Positions 42,333-51,980 of a stretch of DNA of 62,065 nt are shown here, one piece after another. The stretch spans positions 1-62,065 of the forward strand of contig NZ_AOLI01000015.1 in NCBI RefSeq assembly GCF_000336955.1, given 5' to 3'. Each line of letters opens with the position of its first letter. Position 1 is the stretch's first letter. Under the pieces are notes generated by a model. The model made no database searches. It saw nothing but the letters and a program-made list of their open reading frames with translations, and was not told the DNA's origin. The position numbers were made by a program, and so were the translations under genes. This DNA is from Haloferax larsenii JCM 13917. Lineage in GTDB: Archaea > Halobacteriota > Halobacteria > Halobacteriales > Haloferacaceae.

Positions 42333-43374
42333 AACGGTACTTCCGGGCCGGATTCGTGTCGGTCAGCATATCGAGCAGTTCGCTTTCCCCACCGCGGTTG
42401 ACTTTGTCGCGTTCCTTCTCGATGGTGTCGAGCGCGTCGTGAACTCGCTCGCCGAACAGCTCTTCGAGGTAGTTTCGCGGGATGCGCTCGACGTCTACCG
42501 ACTCGCCGTCTTCAGAGTGCTGCGGCGGCGCGAACGGCGGGATGTAGTAGACGTTCGGCTGCGTCTGGTACTCCGGGTGCAGCGGCAGCGCAACCTCGTA
42601 CTCGTTTACGAGCTTGTGAATCGGGCCTTCCTCGTCGTCGAGGAACCCGACGAGACGGAGTTGGGGCGGGCAGTCCTCCGCACAGGCCGGGGCGAACGTC
42701 TCGCCGTCCGGACCTTCTCCCTCGATGCGGGGGTAACAGAAGATGCACTTCTCGGAGGTCTTCTGCGTCGCGTTGTAGTACACCTTCTTGTAGGGACAGC
42801 CCTCGACGCAGTAGCGGTAGCCGCGGCAACGCTCCTGGTCGATGAGGACGATGCCGTCCTCTTCGCGCTTGTACATCGCCTTTCGCGGGCAGGCCTCCAC
42901 ACACGAGGGGTGCGTGCAGTGGTTGCAGATGCGCGGGAGGTAGAAGTAATACGAGTTGGGGTACTCGCCAGCGCCGCGGTCTTCGTCCCAGTTCGGCCCC
43001 CATTCGGGGTCGCTGTCGGGACGGAGCGGTTCGTCGCTGCCGTTGTACAGTATCTCCTCGTGGTTGAACTCCCACGCGTCGCCGTAGTCCTCTTGACTGG
43101 GTATCTCGCCGGGCTTGCGCTCGTTGTGCTCGCTGGACTTCCAGCCACCGCCCGAGTCTTCCCAATCGCGAGGGTAGCCCTTTCCGGGCTTGGTCTCGAC
43201 GTTGTTCCAGTACATGTAGTCGCGACCGCCGCCTTCGGTCCACAGCGACTTGCACGCGACCGTACACGTCTGACAGCCGATACACTTGTTCAGGTCCATC
43301 ACCATGGCGACCTGATGGTCGATTCCCTCCGCGAGGTCGACCTGTTCGGTCGTGGCGTCGTTGTCGGTGCTCAT
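42310..43374 (-). CDS. narH: Respiratory nitrate reductase beta subunit, Fe-S protein
   Basis: The protein has 354 residues. It has four cysteine clusters: CIGCQTCTVACK, CNHCTHPSCVEACP, CRGYRYCVEGCPYKK and CIFCYPRIEGEG..CAEDCP. In the third, an aromatic residue replaces one Cys, the NarH sign of a [3Fe-4S] cluster. It passes electrons from the membrane side to NarG. No signal peptide; it is presumably exported with NarG through Tat. Its ATG overlaps the narG TAA (TAATG). Its last codons are duplicated in the element just downstream. Confidence 0.95.
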   Translation of the reverse strand: MSTDNDATTEQVDLAEGIDHQVAMVMDLNKCIGCQTCTVACKSLWTEGGGRDYMYWNNVETKPGKGYPRDWEDSGGGWKSSEHNERKPGEIPSQEDYGDAWEFNHEEILYNGSDEPLRPDSDPEWGPNWDEDRGAGEYPNSYYFYLPRICNHCTHPSCVEACPRKAMYKREEDGIVLIDQERCRGYRYCVEGCPYKKVYYNATQKTSEKCIFCYPRIEGEGPDGETFAPACAEDCPPQLRLVGFLDDEEGPIHKLVNEYEVALPLHPEYQTQPNVYYIPPFAPPQHSEDGESVDVERIPRNYLEELFGERVHDALDTIEKERDKVNRGGESELLDMLTDTNPARKYRLEVFDDE

Positions 43375-46319
43375 TAGTCGTCACCTCCGGCTTTCCGCAC
43401 GTCGACTCGGACGTCGCTGTTGACGCCCGTCGGTCCCCAGTAGTTGGGGAAGAAGTGCAGGTGCTCGCCCGAATCTTCGGGGTACTGCACCAACTGCGTC
43501 GGTTTCATGTACATCGGCACGAGCGAGTTGAAGTTCGTGTCGTCCTCGAACTGGAACCGCTCCCACGCGAAGTACATTCGAGCCGTGCCGCGCTGGCTGC
43601 TCGGGTAGATTTTCGCCTGTAGCGTGACTTCCGCGAGGTCGTTGAACACCTCGACGGTGTCGCCGTCTTCGATACCGCGTTCTGCTGCGTCCTCGGGGTG
43701 GAGATACAACACTGGCTCACCGCGCTGGAGGCGGAGCAGTTTCTCGTTGTCCCGCCACGTGGAGTGAATCGACCACCGGCCGTGAGGCGTGTTGTACTCC
43801 ATGGGGTAGTCGCCACCCGTGTTCTCCGGCCCCTCCTTGTGAGTCGGCAACTGCTCGCCGAGTTCGAGGAACCAGTCGTGGTCGATGTAGTACTGCTGTC
43901 TGCCCGTCGCGGTCGGCCACGGGTTCTTGTCTTGGACGAAGTCCTTCCACGGCGCGTAGGCCTCGCCGTCTTCGATATCTGAGGTCCAGTGGTCGCCCGC
44001 TTCGAGGAGTCGCTGGGGCTGTTCGACGGTGTCTGCGAACGTAATCTGGTCGTCGCTGTCGGCCGGGTTCGTCTCTTCGGAGTGTTCGAGGATGTACTCG
44101 CAGGCGGCGCGGTCCTCGGCGAGTGCGCCTTCCTCGTCGGTTTCCCAGTCGCGGACGAAGTCGTCGTAGATGGACTGGAGGTCGATTTCGCGGTCGAACT
44201 TCCTGTCTTGGATGGGTTCGACGCCGCGGTCGGTGGCGACTTCCTGAATCTTCGCGGCGAGTTCGCGGAAGATTTGCCAGTCGGTCTTGGACTCGCCCAG
44301 TGGTTCGACCGCGGGCGTGAAGGGATGCACGTAGGTGTGCATGTCCGTCATCGACAGGTCGTGTTTCTCGTAGTGGCTCGCCGTCGGCAACACGATGTCC
44401 GAGTACAGCGCCGTCGAGTCCATCCGGAAGTTGATGTCGACGACGAGGTCGAGTTTCGGCCAGAGTTGCTCTTCGACGGCGACGTTGCCCTTGGCCTGAT
44501 TGAAGTAGTTGCCACGCCAGACGAACATCGTCGTCGGGTCGGGGCGAGAACCGTCGTCTCGCTCTTCTGGGTAGACAGGCATCCAGCCCTTGTCGATGGA
44601 TTCCCGAATCTTGGCGGCCGTGTCGGGGTCGGTGTTGTCGAGGATGCCTGCGTGGTAGTAGGTCCACAGCGTCGTCGGCACGCCCCGGACCTTACCGGTC
44701 GGGAACGAGAGCGTCTTCCAGCCGTGGAACGTCCAAATCTTCTCTTGGCCGACGTAGTGGTCGAGGCCGGTTCCCTGCTCGCCGAGGTTGCCGGTGAGTG
44801 TGACGAGCAACTGGAGCGCGCGGTTCCCGAGGTCGTTGTGGTACCAGTCGTTGACGCCCTTTCCGTGGATAATCTTCGCCTTGTCTGCCTCGGCGAACTC
44901 GCGGGCGATTCGCTGGTAGGTCTCCTTGCCGACTTCGGTCACGTCGTGGACCGTCTCGGGGTCCCACGTCGCCAGTTCGTCTTTCAGTTCGGCCCAGACG
45001 GTCCGCACTTCGACGTTTCCGTCTTCGGTTCGAACCGTCGTCTCGGCGTCGAGTTGCGGGTCGAAGTCGAGTTCGATGCTCTTCGAGTAGTCTTTCTGCC
45101 CGTCGCGCTCGCCGAGTGACCCCGGCGCTTCGCGCAGGCGTCCGTCCGAATCGAGCATGAGCATCATCCACTCGGGGCGGTCCGCGCTGGAGTTGACGGA
45201 CGAAACCTCGCTGGCCCGGAGGAACTTCCCGGTGTCCTGCCGGACTAAGAGGGGCATGTCGGTCTGCTCTTTGAGGTGGGCCTCGTCGTACAACTCCTCG
45301 TCGACGATGGTCTGTGCCATCCCGAGCGCGAGCGCCGTGTCGCTCCCGGAGTCGGGGCTGAGCCACTCGTCTGTGTGGATGGCCGTCTGGGAGTAGTCGG
45401 TGAAGATGCCGACGCGCTTGGTCCCGTTGTACCCCGATTCGAGGAAGTACTTCGCGTCCGGGATGCGCGTGACGTTGATGTTCGACCCCCACGCGATGAT
45501 GTAATCCGAGTTGTACCAGTCGGCGCTCTCGGCGTTGTCGGTCTGCGTGCCCCACGTGATTGGCTGTCCCGGTGGTAGGTCGGAGTACCAGTCGTAGAAC
45601 GAGTGGCTGACGCCGCCGAGCAGGTTGACGAGACGAGAGCCGCTGGCGAACGACACCGGACTCATCGCCGGAATCGGCGTGAAGCCGCTGATGGCGTCGT
45701 ATCGACCGGCCTGCACCTCGTCGACCACGTGTTCGGCAATCTCGGTGAGGGCTTCGTCCCACGAGATGCGCTTCCACTTGCCTTCGCCGCGCTCGCCGAC
45801 GCGCTTGAGCGGGTGTTTGATTCGCTCGTCGGCGTTGACGTAGTCGGTGTAACACGCGCCTTTCTGACAGCCGCGGGGGTTCGGGTCCGGGAGGCTCTCG
45901 TCGAAGCGCGGGTAGTCGCCGGACTGCTCTTCGCGCCAGACTTGGCCGTTTTTGACGTAGACGTTCCACGAGCAACTGCCGGTGCAGTTGACGCTGTGGG
46001 TCGACCGAGAGACCGAGTCCCAGTCCCACTCGTCGCGGTAGAGGTCTTCCCACTCGCGGTACGGGTAGTTACCGATGGTGTCGTCGACCGGTTTCAGCCC
46101 GTCCATTTGGAACAGGCTGTCGTCGGACGCGGCCGAACTCCCGATACCGAGCAGCGACGCGATGCCGATGCCTTCGAGGAAGTTCCGCCGGGAGACGAGC
46201 CCATCGCTGGACGCCGGGTCGCCGGGTGGGTCGCCGACCTCGGGAGCGTCGTTCGCCTCTCTGTCTGCTGTCGATTCGCCTGCCGTCTCGCCGTCGTGGG
46301 ATGCGTCGTTTCGACTCAT
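43374..46319 (-). CDS. narG: Respiratory nitrate reductase alpha subunit, outward-facing (pNar)
   Basis: The protein has 981 residues. It has an acidic 43-residue n-region, then a Tat motif SRRNFLEGIGIASLLGIG (RR at 44-45), showing export. The [4Fe-4S] site is H108, C112, C116 and C151 (HSVNCTGSCSW, RGCQKGACY), the NarG variant with His as first ligand. FYDWYSDLPP (about 241-250) carries the probable Mo-ligating Asp. Further bis-MGD motifs are ADWYNSDYIIAWGSNINVTR and HGKGVNDWYHND. It is shorter than cytoplasmic-type NarG (about 1240) and typical of archaeal enzymes. Its start overlaps the small membrane-protein stop (ATGA). Confidence 0.96.
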   Translation of the reverse strand: MSRNDASHDGETAGESTADREANDAPEVGDPPGDPASSDGLVSRRNFLEGIGIASLLGIGSSAASDDSLFQMDGLKPVDDTIGNYPYREWEDLYRDEWDWDSVSRSTHSVNCTGSCSWNVYVKNGQVWREEQSGDYPRFDESLPDPNPRGCQKGACYTDYVNADERIKHPLKRVGERGEGKWKRISWDEALTEIAEHVVDEVQAGRYDAISGFTPIPAMSPVSFASGSRLVNLLGGVSHSFYDWYSDLPPGQPITWGTQTDNAESADWYNSDYIIAWGSNINVTRIPDAKYFLESGYNGTKRVGIFTDYSQTAIHTDEWLSPDSGSDTALALGMAQTIVDEELYDEAHLKEQTDMPLLVRQDTGKFLRASEVSSVNSSADRPEWMMLMLDSDGRLREAPGSLGERDGQKDYSKSIELDFDPQLDAETTVRTEDGNVEVRTVWAELKDELATWDPETVHDVTEVGKETYQRIAREFAEADKAKIIHGKGVNDWYHNDLGNRALQLLVTLTGNLGEQGTGLDHYVGQEKIWTFHGWKTLSFPTGKVRGVPTTLWTYYHAGILDNTDPDTAAKIRESIDKGWMPVYPEERDDGSRPDPTTMFVWRGNYFNQAKGNVAVEEQLWPKLDLVVDINFRMDSTALYSDIVLPTASHYEKHDLSMTDMHTYVHPFTPAVEPLGESKTDWQIFRELAAKIQEVATDRGVEPIQDRKFDREIDLQSIYDDFVRDWETDEEGALAEDRAACEYILEHSEETNPADSDDQITFADTVEQPQRLLEAGDHWTSDIEDGEAYAPWKDFVQDKNPWPTATGRQQYYIDHDWFLELGEQLPTHKEGPENTGGDYPMEYNTPHGRWSIHSTWRDNEKLLRLQRGEPVLYLHPEDAAERGIEDGDTVEVFNDLAEVTLQAKIYPSSQRGTARMYFAWERFQFEDDTNFNSLVPMYMKPTQLVQYPEDSGEHLHFFPNYWGPTGVNSDVRVDVRKAGGDD

Positions 46320-46528
46320 TTCTCTATCTGAAGGAAGACTGTCGTCAGTGCCAGTGCCGCGCCGAGGAGCCCAACGGCTACTCCGAGGAGCGTGTCGCCG
46401 CCCATGTCGAGTCCGAGGGCGACGAGTCCCACGCCGAGGAGCTTGCTCACACGGTCGAGGTGTCGGTACGTCCGCGCCGAGAGCTCGATGCTGCGCGTCG
46501 CGGTCACGCCCGTCTCGGCGTCAGTCAT
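46316..46528 (-). CDS. Small two-helix membrane protein of the nar operon
   Basis: The protein has 70 residues. A short N-terminal tail with [21 protein letters not shown] is followed by two hydrophobic segments ([15 protein letters not shown] and [19 protein letters not shown]). It overlaps narC by eight bases and narG by four, so it is embedded in the operon and expressed with it. Such a short membrane protein could stabilise the cytochrome b or anchor NarGH; no direct evidence. Confidence 0.75.
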   Translation of the reverse strand: MTDAETGVTATRSIELSARTYRHLDRVSKLLGVGLVALGLDMGGDTLLGVAVGLLGAALALTTVFLQIEK

Positions 46529-48002
46529 CGTCGACCTCCTCGGGGTGTGGCTTCGCGTGCGTCTGTTCGTCGCGCTCGCCCAGCACTCGGTACACCACCA
46601 GCCCGGAGACGATGGGAACGACGAACAACGCGACCGTCAGAATCGGGTTGATGACGCCCGTTCCGACGCCGAGGGCGCGTCCGAGCAGGTTGTTCATCCC
46701 CGCGATGGAGGCAATCATGATGAACTGGACGGCCGCGACGCCGACTGCCGTCTGCCACGGTCTGTCCAGTGGGTCTGCCGTGAAGTGGACCGACTCGTCG
46801 TGGTAGTCGACGAAGGGCCACACCGCGATGGCTCCGAACACCAGCGTCGGCAGCAGCACGCCGCCGACGAACTCGGTGGAGATGTGGATGTGAACGAACG
46901 GAATCGTGAAGCTCATCCACGATGGCAGGAGCTTCAGGAGACCGTAGACCCACATCAGGAACCAGTCCGGCATGATGAGTTCCGGCGTCCCTGCGGGGTT
47001 GTTCGGGCCGTACTCAGCGATGTTGTGAACCGGGAGGAACCCGGCCAGCGCCGAGAGGGTTGCGAGCGTCAGGAAGAAGACGACCGCGCTCACGGCCGTC
47101 TGGTTCGGGAACGCCGGAAGGCCGACGACGACGCTGTCGTCGTCTTTCGGCAGGACAGATTCGCTTCCTCCGTCGGTCGTCGAGACGGCGGATTCGGTAC
47201 CGCCGTCGCTCGCGGTGGCTCCCGCTTGCTGCCCTTCGGGGCTCGGTGTGAGGCCTCGAACGTCTTCGTCACGGGGTGCTTCGGTGTGCTTCTGGCGGAT
47301 GAGTATCGCCATGTGTATCGCTAGTAACACCCCGATTGCGATGGGGATGACGAGGACGTGGATGAAGTACAACCTCGGAATGGTCGCACTCGACGGGAAC
47401 TCCCCGCCGAAGAACGCCTTCCCGACGAGTCCACCGACGAGTGGTATCGAGGTTGCGAGGTTGTACCCGATTCCCGTCGCTGTCGCGGCGAACTCGTCGA
47501 ACGGGAGGGCGTAGCCAGTGTAGGCTGCGCCCATCGAGAGTCCGGCGAGCGCGGTTCCGACGACCCAGTTCGGCTCGCGTGGGTTGCGATACGCCCCGGT
47601 GAAGAACACCCTGAGCATGTGCAACCCGATAGAGGCGACGAACAGGTGTGCCGCCCAGTGGTGCATCCGCCGGATGAACATCCCGAACGGGATGTCGTAG
47701 GTGATGTGCAGGACGCTGGCGAAGGCTTCCGGCACTTCTTCGCCCTGGAACTTCTCGACGCTTCCTTCGTACTTCACGTCGCTCGTGGATGGTTCGAAGA
47801 ACATCCCGAGGAACATCCCCGTGAGAACGAGCAGTAGGAAGCAAAACAGCGCAACCTCGCCGAGGAGGAACGAGTCCTCCGCCGGGAACGCTTTGCCGAG
47901 GAACTGGCGGCCGGTGTCGAGGTCGAACCGGGTGTCCATCCAGTCGTAGGCGCGGCTCCCGGCGTCGGCGGTCTGGTCGGCGAGGCGGTCGATTCGGGAC
48001 AT
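46521..48002 (-). CDS. narC: Cytochrome b of the nitrate reductase electron-transfer complex
   Basis: 493 residues from the ATG at 48002. The N-terminal half is a cytochrome b6-like four-helix core with heme histidines in [22 protein letters not shown] and [23 protein letters not shown] charged linker (about 245-290) is followed by three or four more helices, including [16 protein letters not shown], with the PDWY-like quinol-site motif as PDWF. This is a fused b6/subunit-IV layout. With the Rieske protein it forms a bc1-like quinol-oxidising unit for NarGH. The ATG shares one base with the narB stop (TGATG). Confidence 0.9.
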   Translation of the reverse strand: MSRIDRLADQTADAGSRAYDWMDTRFDLDTGRQFLGKAFPAEDSFLLGEVALFCFLLLVLTGMFLGMFFEPSTSDVKYEGSVEKFQGEEVPEAFASVLHITYDIPFGMFIRRMHHWAAHLFVASIGLHMLRVFFTGAYRNPREPNWVVGTALAGLSMGAAYTGYALPFDEFAATATGIGYNLATSIPLVGGLVGKAFFGGEFPSSATIPRLYFIHVLVIPIAIGVLLAIHMAILIRQKHTEAPRDEDVRGLTPSPEGQQAGATASDGGTESAVSTTDGGSESVLPKDDDSVVVGLPAFPNQTAVSAVVFFLTLATLSALAGFLPVHNIAEYGPNNPAGTPELIMPDWFLMWVYGLLKLLPSWMSFTIPFVHIHISTEFVGGVLLPTLVFGAIAVWPFVDYHDESVHFTADPLDRPWQTAVGVAAVQFIMIASIAGMNNLLGRALGVGTGVINPILTVALFVVPIVSGLVVYRVLGERDEQTHAKPHPEEVDDD

Positions 48003-48664
48003 CACTCACCCCCCGGGCCGACAGGCCCGTTGAAGTCACCGGTTGCGATGAGATACCCCTCGCTGGAGACGGTAATCGGGAGTTGCGGAAGCGCCCGCGA
48101 CGGCGGCCCGCCGACGACCGCTGCACCGTCTGTCGAGTCGAACTTCCCGAAGTGACACGGACAGACGAGCGTCCCGTCTTCTTCGTCCGAAACCATGCAC
48201 CCTGCGTGCGTACAGACCTTCGAGTAGGCCGTGTAGCCCGCGACCATGAACTCCTTTTTCACGGCGTCGCTGTAGGACCCCTCGGGGTGTCGTACGAGGA
48301 GCGTCGGCGCTTTCTCGATTCCCGGCCGTGGCTCGGGAAACACCGTCATCTTCTCGCCTTCCGCGAGGGCCGTCTCTTTGATTCGCTCTCCCTCGCCGTC
48401 GACGAGGTAGATGCCGTCTGAGTACACCGGCCCGGTGTACTCGCGTTCGAACACGCGCGTCAGCCCGGCTAACGGTGCTGTGAGGCTTGCGACCGCAGTC
48501 AGGCCGCCGACGCTGGCGAGAATTTTCGCGTAGTCGCGCCGAGCCAGCGACGCGCGGGTGTCGGTGAAGATACTCGGTCGATACTCGTCGTGCCCGTCGT
48601 CCGTACAGTCGGTACAACAGCTGTCACAGTCGCCGGATTCGGCTTCCAAATCTGTCGATTTCAT
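48002..48664 (-). CDS. narB: Rieske [2Fe-2S] protein with an extra N-terminal Cys cluster
   Basis: 220 residues from the ATG at 48664. The Rieske cluster motifs are CTHAGC and CPCHFGKFD, giving the usual two Cys and two His ligands. An N-terminal twin-arginine-like [22 protein letters not shown] at about 42-63 anchors or exports it. Before that, residues 13-25 contain a dense cluster C13-x2-C16-C17-x2-C20 and H25, not part of the Rieske fold. It pairs with narC as electron feeder for NarGH. The ATG shares one base with the narA stop. Confidence 0.9.
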   Translation of the reverse strand: MKSTDLEAESGDCDSCCTDCTDDGHDEYRPSIFTDTRASLARRDYAKILASVGGLTAVASLTAPLAGLTRVFEREYTGPVYSDGIYLVDGEGERIKETALAEGEKMTVFPEPRPGIEKAPTLLVRHPEGSYSDAVKKEFMVAGYTAYSKVCTHAGCMVSDEEDGTLVCPCHFGKFDSTDGAAVVGGPPSRALPQLPITVSSEGYLIATGDFNGPVGPGGE

Positions 48665-49239
48665 CAGTGTCCCCTCCGTTCTGCGACTTCGACGTGGGGG
48701 AGGAACCACGCGTAGTACGAGACGGTAAGCAACGCCAGCGAGACGAACATCCCCATCGCGTAGACGCCGAAGTACTGCGTCCGCGCGAGGGTGAGATACT
48801 CGCCGGTGAACAACGCGGCGAAGACGATAGCGAGAATCGTCAGCCCGCCCATCGCTAGAATCCCCTCCATCGCGTCGGTGGCGTCGCGGTACTCGACGAC
48901 CCAGCGGTCGTCGGTCCAGAACCACGGCAGGCCGACCTGTCCGCCGTCGGCGACTGCCGCGTCGTCGCGGTGGGTACGTCTCACTGCGGAGTCCATGAAC
49001 CGATGGACCGCAGTCAGGACGGCGACGAGGCCGAACAGCGCGACCCAGACGATGACGCCGACCTGACTCGGTGCGAGTTTCTCCGGCGTATCGACGATTT
49101 CCTGGAGCGGCCGCATCTCGGTGACGCTCTGGTCGATTTCGATTTGCTCACTCGGCGGTTCGCCGTGCAACGCGACGTACCACATCGGCAGGAGCACGGC
49201 AACGACGAGGAGCAACACGACGATGGTCTCTCGTCTCAC
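48664..49239 (-). CDS. narA: NarA, membrane protein heading the nar operon
   Basis: The protein has 191 residues. The N-terminal membrane segment IVVLLLVVAVLLPMWYVAL precedes a short outer loop. Further segments are at about 58-80 (VGVIVWVALFGLVAVLTAV), 125-145 and 155-175. No heme or Cys motif is seen. It is the first gene of the leftward nar operon and its stop overlaps the narB start. The name follows the Haloferax convention, where the first ORF of the nar operon is narA; the role is unknown. Confidence 0.75.
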   Translation of the reverse strand: MRRETIVVLLLVVAVLLPMWYVALHGEPPSEQIEIDQSVTEMRPLQEIVDTPEKLAPSQVGVIVWVALFGLVAVLTAVHRFMDSAVRRTHRDDAAVADGGQVGLPWFWTDDRWVVEYRDATDAMEGILAMGGLTILAIVFAALFTGEYLTLARTQYFGVYAMGMFVSLALLTVSYYAWFLPHVEVAERRGH

Positions 49240-49327
49240 GGGTACTCACCCCGTCTCCTCCGCCGTCGGAAGTCGCTCCCGTCGGGTGTTTCCCCTCGGA
49301 CACCACGTTCGATTGTCACCGGGCTGG

Positions 49328-49355
49328 AGTATGACATACTTCGACTCGTTCGAAG
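49328..49355 (-). promoter_or_regulatory. Probable nar operon promoter with divergent-type inverted repeat
   Basis: Inverted arms CTTCGA (49339-49344) and TCGAAG (49350-49355) lie about 100 bp before narA. Read leftward they are followed by a TATA-like TATGTCATACT, giving a leader of about 70 nt. The arms deviate from the CCGAACATGTTCGG form seen at other denitrification genes (CGAACGAGTCG on the minus strand). Confidence 0.5.
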
Positions 49356-49529
49356 GTGACACGCGAGTCCGGTAACACCTCGACCATAAGGTGCGGGGTC
49401 TTTATATGGCTGATAGGTTCTTGCGACCCACCCGTTTCGGAGTGGGTGATCGACAGACAGCGGACTCGAATTCTCACCCGGAAAGAATGGGCAAAGCACT
49501 TTTTCGAACTGACAGCGAATCGCTCGGAC

Positions 49530-50165
49530 ATGGACGCTGGGGTACACGGCGAGGTCGAAATCACCGACTCGTCGGCTTGCCACGTTACCGAGGCGTCGGG
49601 GGAGACCGACATCGAGTCTGTCTCGCGCTCTGGGGTGACCAGCGGTGACACCGTCGCGGTCGATTTCACCGCGGACGCGGGGGCAGACATTACCGACGTG
49701 AGCGAGGTGTTTCACCACGAGGACCAGACGGTGTACCGACTCATCTACGAGACCGAGGATTCTCCGGGGTGCGCATGCGAATGCATCGAGACGTCCGGGT
49801 GTCCTGTCCGCCACATCGAGGCTGAAAACGGTGCTATTATCCTCTCCTTTGTCGCGTCCGACCTTCAGCAACTGCGCGAAATCATCGTCGACCTCAAGTC
49901 GGCGTTCGACGGCGTCTCACTGCGACGACTCACTCAGTCGGAGTGCCCCGATTCGGGGGGGTCACTCGTGTTTATCGACCGCGATGCGCTCACCGCTCGC
50001 CAGCAGGAAGTGTTAGAGACTGCGCATCAGATGGGCTACTTCGAACACCCGCGAGAATCGAACGCGACCGAGGTGGCCGAGGCACTGGGTATCAACCGTT
50101 CGACGTTCGCCGAGCACCTCTCGGCGGCCCAATCGAAGCTTCTCGGGACCATTCTCGACTGCTAA
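49530..50165 (+). CDS. narO: NarO-like Cys-rich HTH_10 regulator of denitrification genes
   Basis: 211 residues from the ATG at 49530; a GTG at 49446 would add 28. The sensory part has a lone Cys in SSACHV and a cluster CACECIETSGC (about 85-95), suited to an Fe-S cluster or redox sensing. The C-terminal HTH_10 domain is LTARQQEVLETAHQMGYFE to INRSTFAEHLSAA. NarO of Haloferax volcanii is reported as an activator of denitrification genes; this gene has the same position, divergent from narA. A strong TATA (TTTATATGG, 49401-49409) implies a leader of about 100 nt from the 49530 start. Confidence 0.85.
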   Translation: MDAGVHGEVEITDSSACHVTEASGETDIESVSRSGVTSGDTVAVDFTADAGADITDVSEVFHHEDQTVYRLIYETEDSPGCACECIETSGCPVRHIEAENGAIILSFVASDLQQLREIIVDLKSAFDGVSLRRLTQSECPDSGGSLVFIDRDALTARQQEVLETAHQMGYFEHPRESNATEVAEALGINRSTFAEHLSAAQSKLLGTILDC

Positions 50166-50270
50166 GTACACGACTATCTCTGCCGCGCCCTCGTTGACCC
50201 ATTTTATTCCCCACCCTATGATGGGGTGGACTAGTTGTACGAAGTCGTCAGTTCTGGTGATGGGGCAATC

Positions 50271-50426
50271 GTGTCAGACGAATATGTATTCGACTGCCCG
50301 GAGTGCAGCGTCGAGGTGGGTGTCGACGCCGGCATCAAGTCGAGAATCCTCGATGGGGGGTGTGTGCTGTGCCAAGCGGTAGTCGGACCCGGCGCGTTCA
50401 GCCGTCCGTCCAGTGGTGACGCGTGA
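50271..50426 (+). CDS. Small zinc-ribbon protein (DUF7560-like)
   Basis: 51 residues from the GTG at 50271; a TTG at 50235 is an alternative. It has FDCPECSVEVGVDAG and then GGCVLCQAVVG, two CxxC knuckles about 25 residues apart, as in the haloarchaeal DUF7560 zinc ribbons. It lies 105 bp after narO. The link to denitrification is positional only. Confidence 0.65.
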   Translation: MSDEYVFDCPECSVEVGVDAGIKSRILDGGCVLCQAVVGPGAFSRPSSGDA

Positions 50427-50513
50427 TTTGCAACACCGATTCACGGCACCCGCCTCCAAATGAGGCCTCAGGCTATATCCGTCCGACTGTCTAAGTAGCG
50501 GTCGTGAGCGCGC

Positions 50514-51980
50514 ATGTCTAACGAGCAAGACGGTGTCGCGGGGGGGTTGACCGAGTCGGACACGTCGACGAAACCTTCGCTCGACCCCGACGTTGACGTT
50601 GGCGAGGCAGGGGACGAGGCCACCGTTCTAGAGAGTGGGACGGAGCTCGAACGAACAATCGACTTGCGCGGCGGGCTTGCCATCGGCGTCGGGACGATGG
50701 TCGGAGCAGGTATCTTCGTGTTTCCGGGACTTGCGGCGGGGAACGCAGGCCCTGCGGCCTCGGTCTCGTTTGCTATCGGCGCGGTTATCGCGCTGTTGGT
50801 CGCCCTCCCGACATCGGAGTTGGCGACGGCGATGCCGAAAAGCGGTGGCGGCTACTACTTCATCTCCCGTGGGATGGGTGCGTCGTTCGGGGCCGTCGTC
50901 GGAATCGGACTTTGGCTCGGACTCGTCTTCGCGTCGGCGTTCTACCTCGTCGGCTTCGCACAGTACGCGATGGCTGTTTTCGCCGAAGTCGGTATTCCGG
51001 TGGCGTCGCTCGGGTCAGTCCCGCTTATCCCGATTTTGGGCGTCGGATTCGGTATCCTTCTGACTGGATTGAGCGTCTTCGGGACAGAGAACACGACGAA
51101 ACTCCAAAACGGCATCGTCAGTCTGTTGCTCGGTATTTTGGTCGTGTTCCTTCTCTACGGCAGCCTCGACACGCTCGGACTGTTCGGCCGCGAGACGGTT
51201 CCAGAGCAGTTCATGCCGTACGGCACGCTCAACATCTTCACCACGGCCGCACTGGTGTTCACGTCGTATCTCGGGTTCGCGCAAGTCGCGACCGTCGCGG
51301 GCGAGATACAGAAACCCAGTCGCAACCTCCCGCTCGCCATGGTCGGGTCGGTACTGGTCGTCGGCGTTCTGTACGTGATTACCATCGTCGTCTCGACCGG
51401 CGCGTTCGGAAGCGCGCGACTCGCCACGTTCGGTGAGACGGCAATCGTCGAAGTCGCACGGTCGTACCTCGGCTTCCCGGGGGCTGTCGCGATTCTCATC
51501 GCAGGACTCCTCGCGACGGTATCCAGCGCCAACGCGTCGATTCTCAGTTCGTCGCGGGCGCTGTACGCACTCAGCCGGGACGCAATCGTCCCACCGCGTC
51601 TCGGGCGAGTCAACCTCAAATACGGAACGCCCCACATCGCGCTCGGCCTCGTCGGTGGGCCGACGGTCGTGTTGGTCGCGGTGGGCCGAACCGAAGTCTT
51701 GGCCGAGGTCGCGTCGTTCCTTCACCTCGTGACGTACGGGCTCATGTGCGTTGCGCTTATCGTCCTTCGCCGCTCGAACCCGGCGTGGTACAACCCGACG
51801 TTCACGGTTCCCGGATACCCCATCGTCCCGATTCTCGGCGCACTGGCGAGTTTCGGACTCGTCGTCTTCATGCAGCCCTTATCGCAGGCAATCGGCGTTG
51901 CCGTCGCGGTGGCCGCCATCGTGTGGTATCTCGGCTATGCACGCGACGTGCGCCTCAAGGGGGTGAAGACAGATGCCTGA
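50514..51980 (+). CDS. APC-superfamily amino acid permease
   Basis: The protein has 488 residues. An acidic N-terminus (about 1-50) precedes twelve membrane segments. The first helix carries the unwound APC motif [27 protein letters not shown] in the loop before helix 3 is family-typical. The downstream gene, overlapping by eight bases, encodes a universal stress protein, a pairing common in haloarchaea where UspA-like proteins may regulate the permease. The substrate is unknown. Confidence 0.9.
   Translation: MSNEQDGVAGGLTESDTSTKPSLDPDVDVGEAGDEATVLESGTELERTIDLRGGLAIGVGTMVGAGIFVFPGLAAGNAGPAASVSFAIGAVIALLVALPTSELATAMPKSGGGYYFISRGMGASFGAVVGIGLWLGLVFASAFYLVGFAQYAMAVFAEVGIPVASLGSVPLIPILGVGFGILLTGLSVFGTENTTKLQNGIVSLLLGILVVFLLYGSLDTLGLFGRETVPEQFMPYGTLNIFTTAALVFTSYLGFAQVATVAGEIQKPSRNLPLAMVGSVLVVGVLYVITIVVSTGAFGSARLATFGETAIVEVARSYLGFPGAVAILIAGLLATVSSANASILSSSRALYALSRDAIVPPRLGRVNLKYGTPHIALGLVGGPTVVLVAVGRTEVLAEVASFLHLVTYGLMCVALIVLRRSNPAWYNPTFTVPGYPIVPILGALASFGLVVFMQPLSQAIGVAVAVAAIVWYLGYARDVRLKGVKTDA

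Noticed and set aside
43989..45119. A 376-codon plus-strand frame opposite narG
   Set aside because: Shadow of narG, whose Fe-S and molybdopterin motifs are unambiguous.
50279..50292. CGAATATGTATTCG, a near match to the denitrification box
   Set aside because: It lies inside the zinc-ribbon coding sequence (residues DEYVFD) and has a longer spacer; probably chance.
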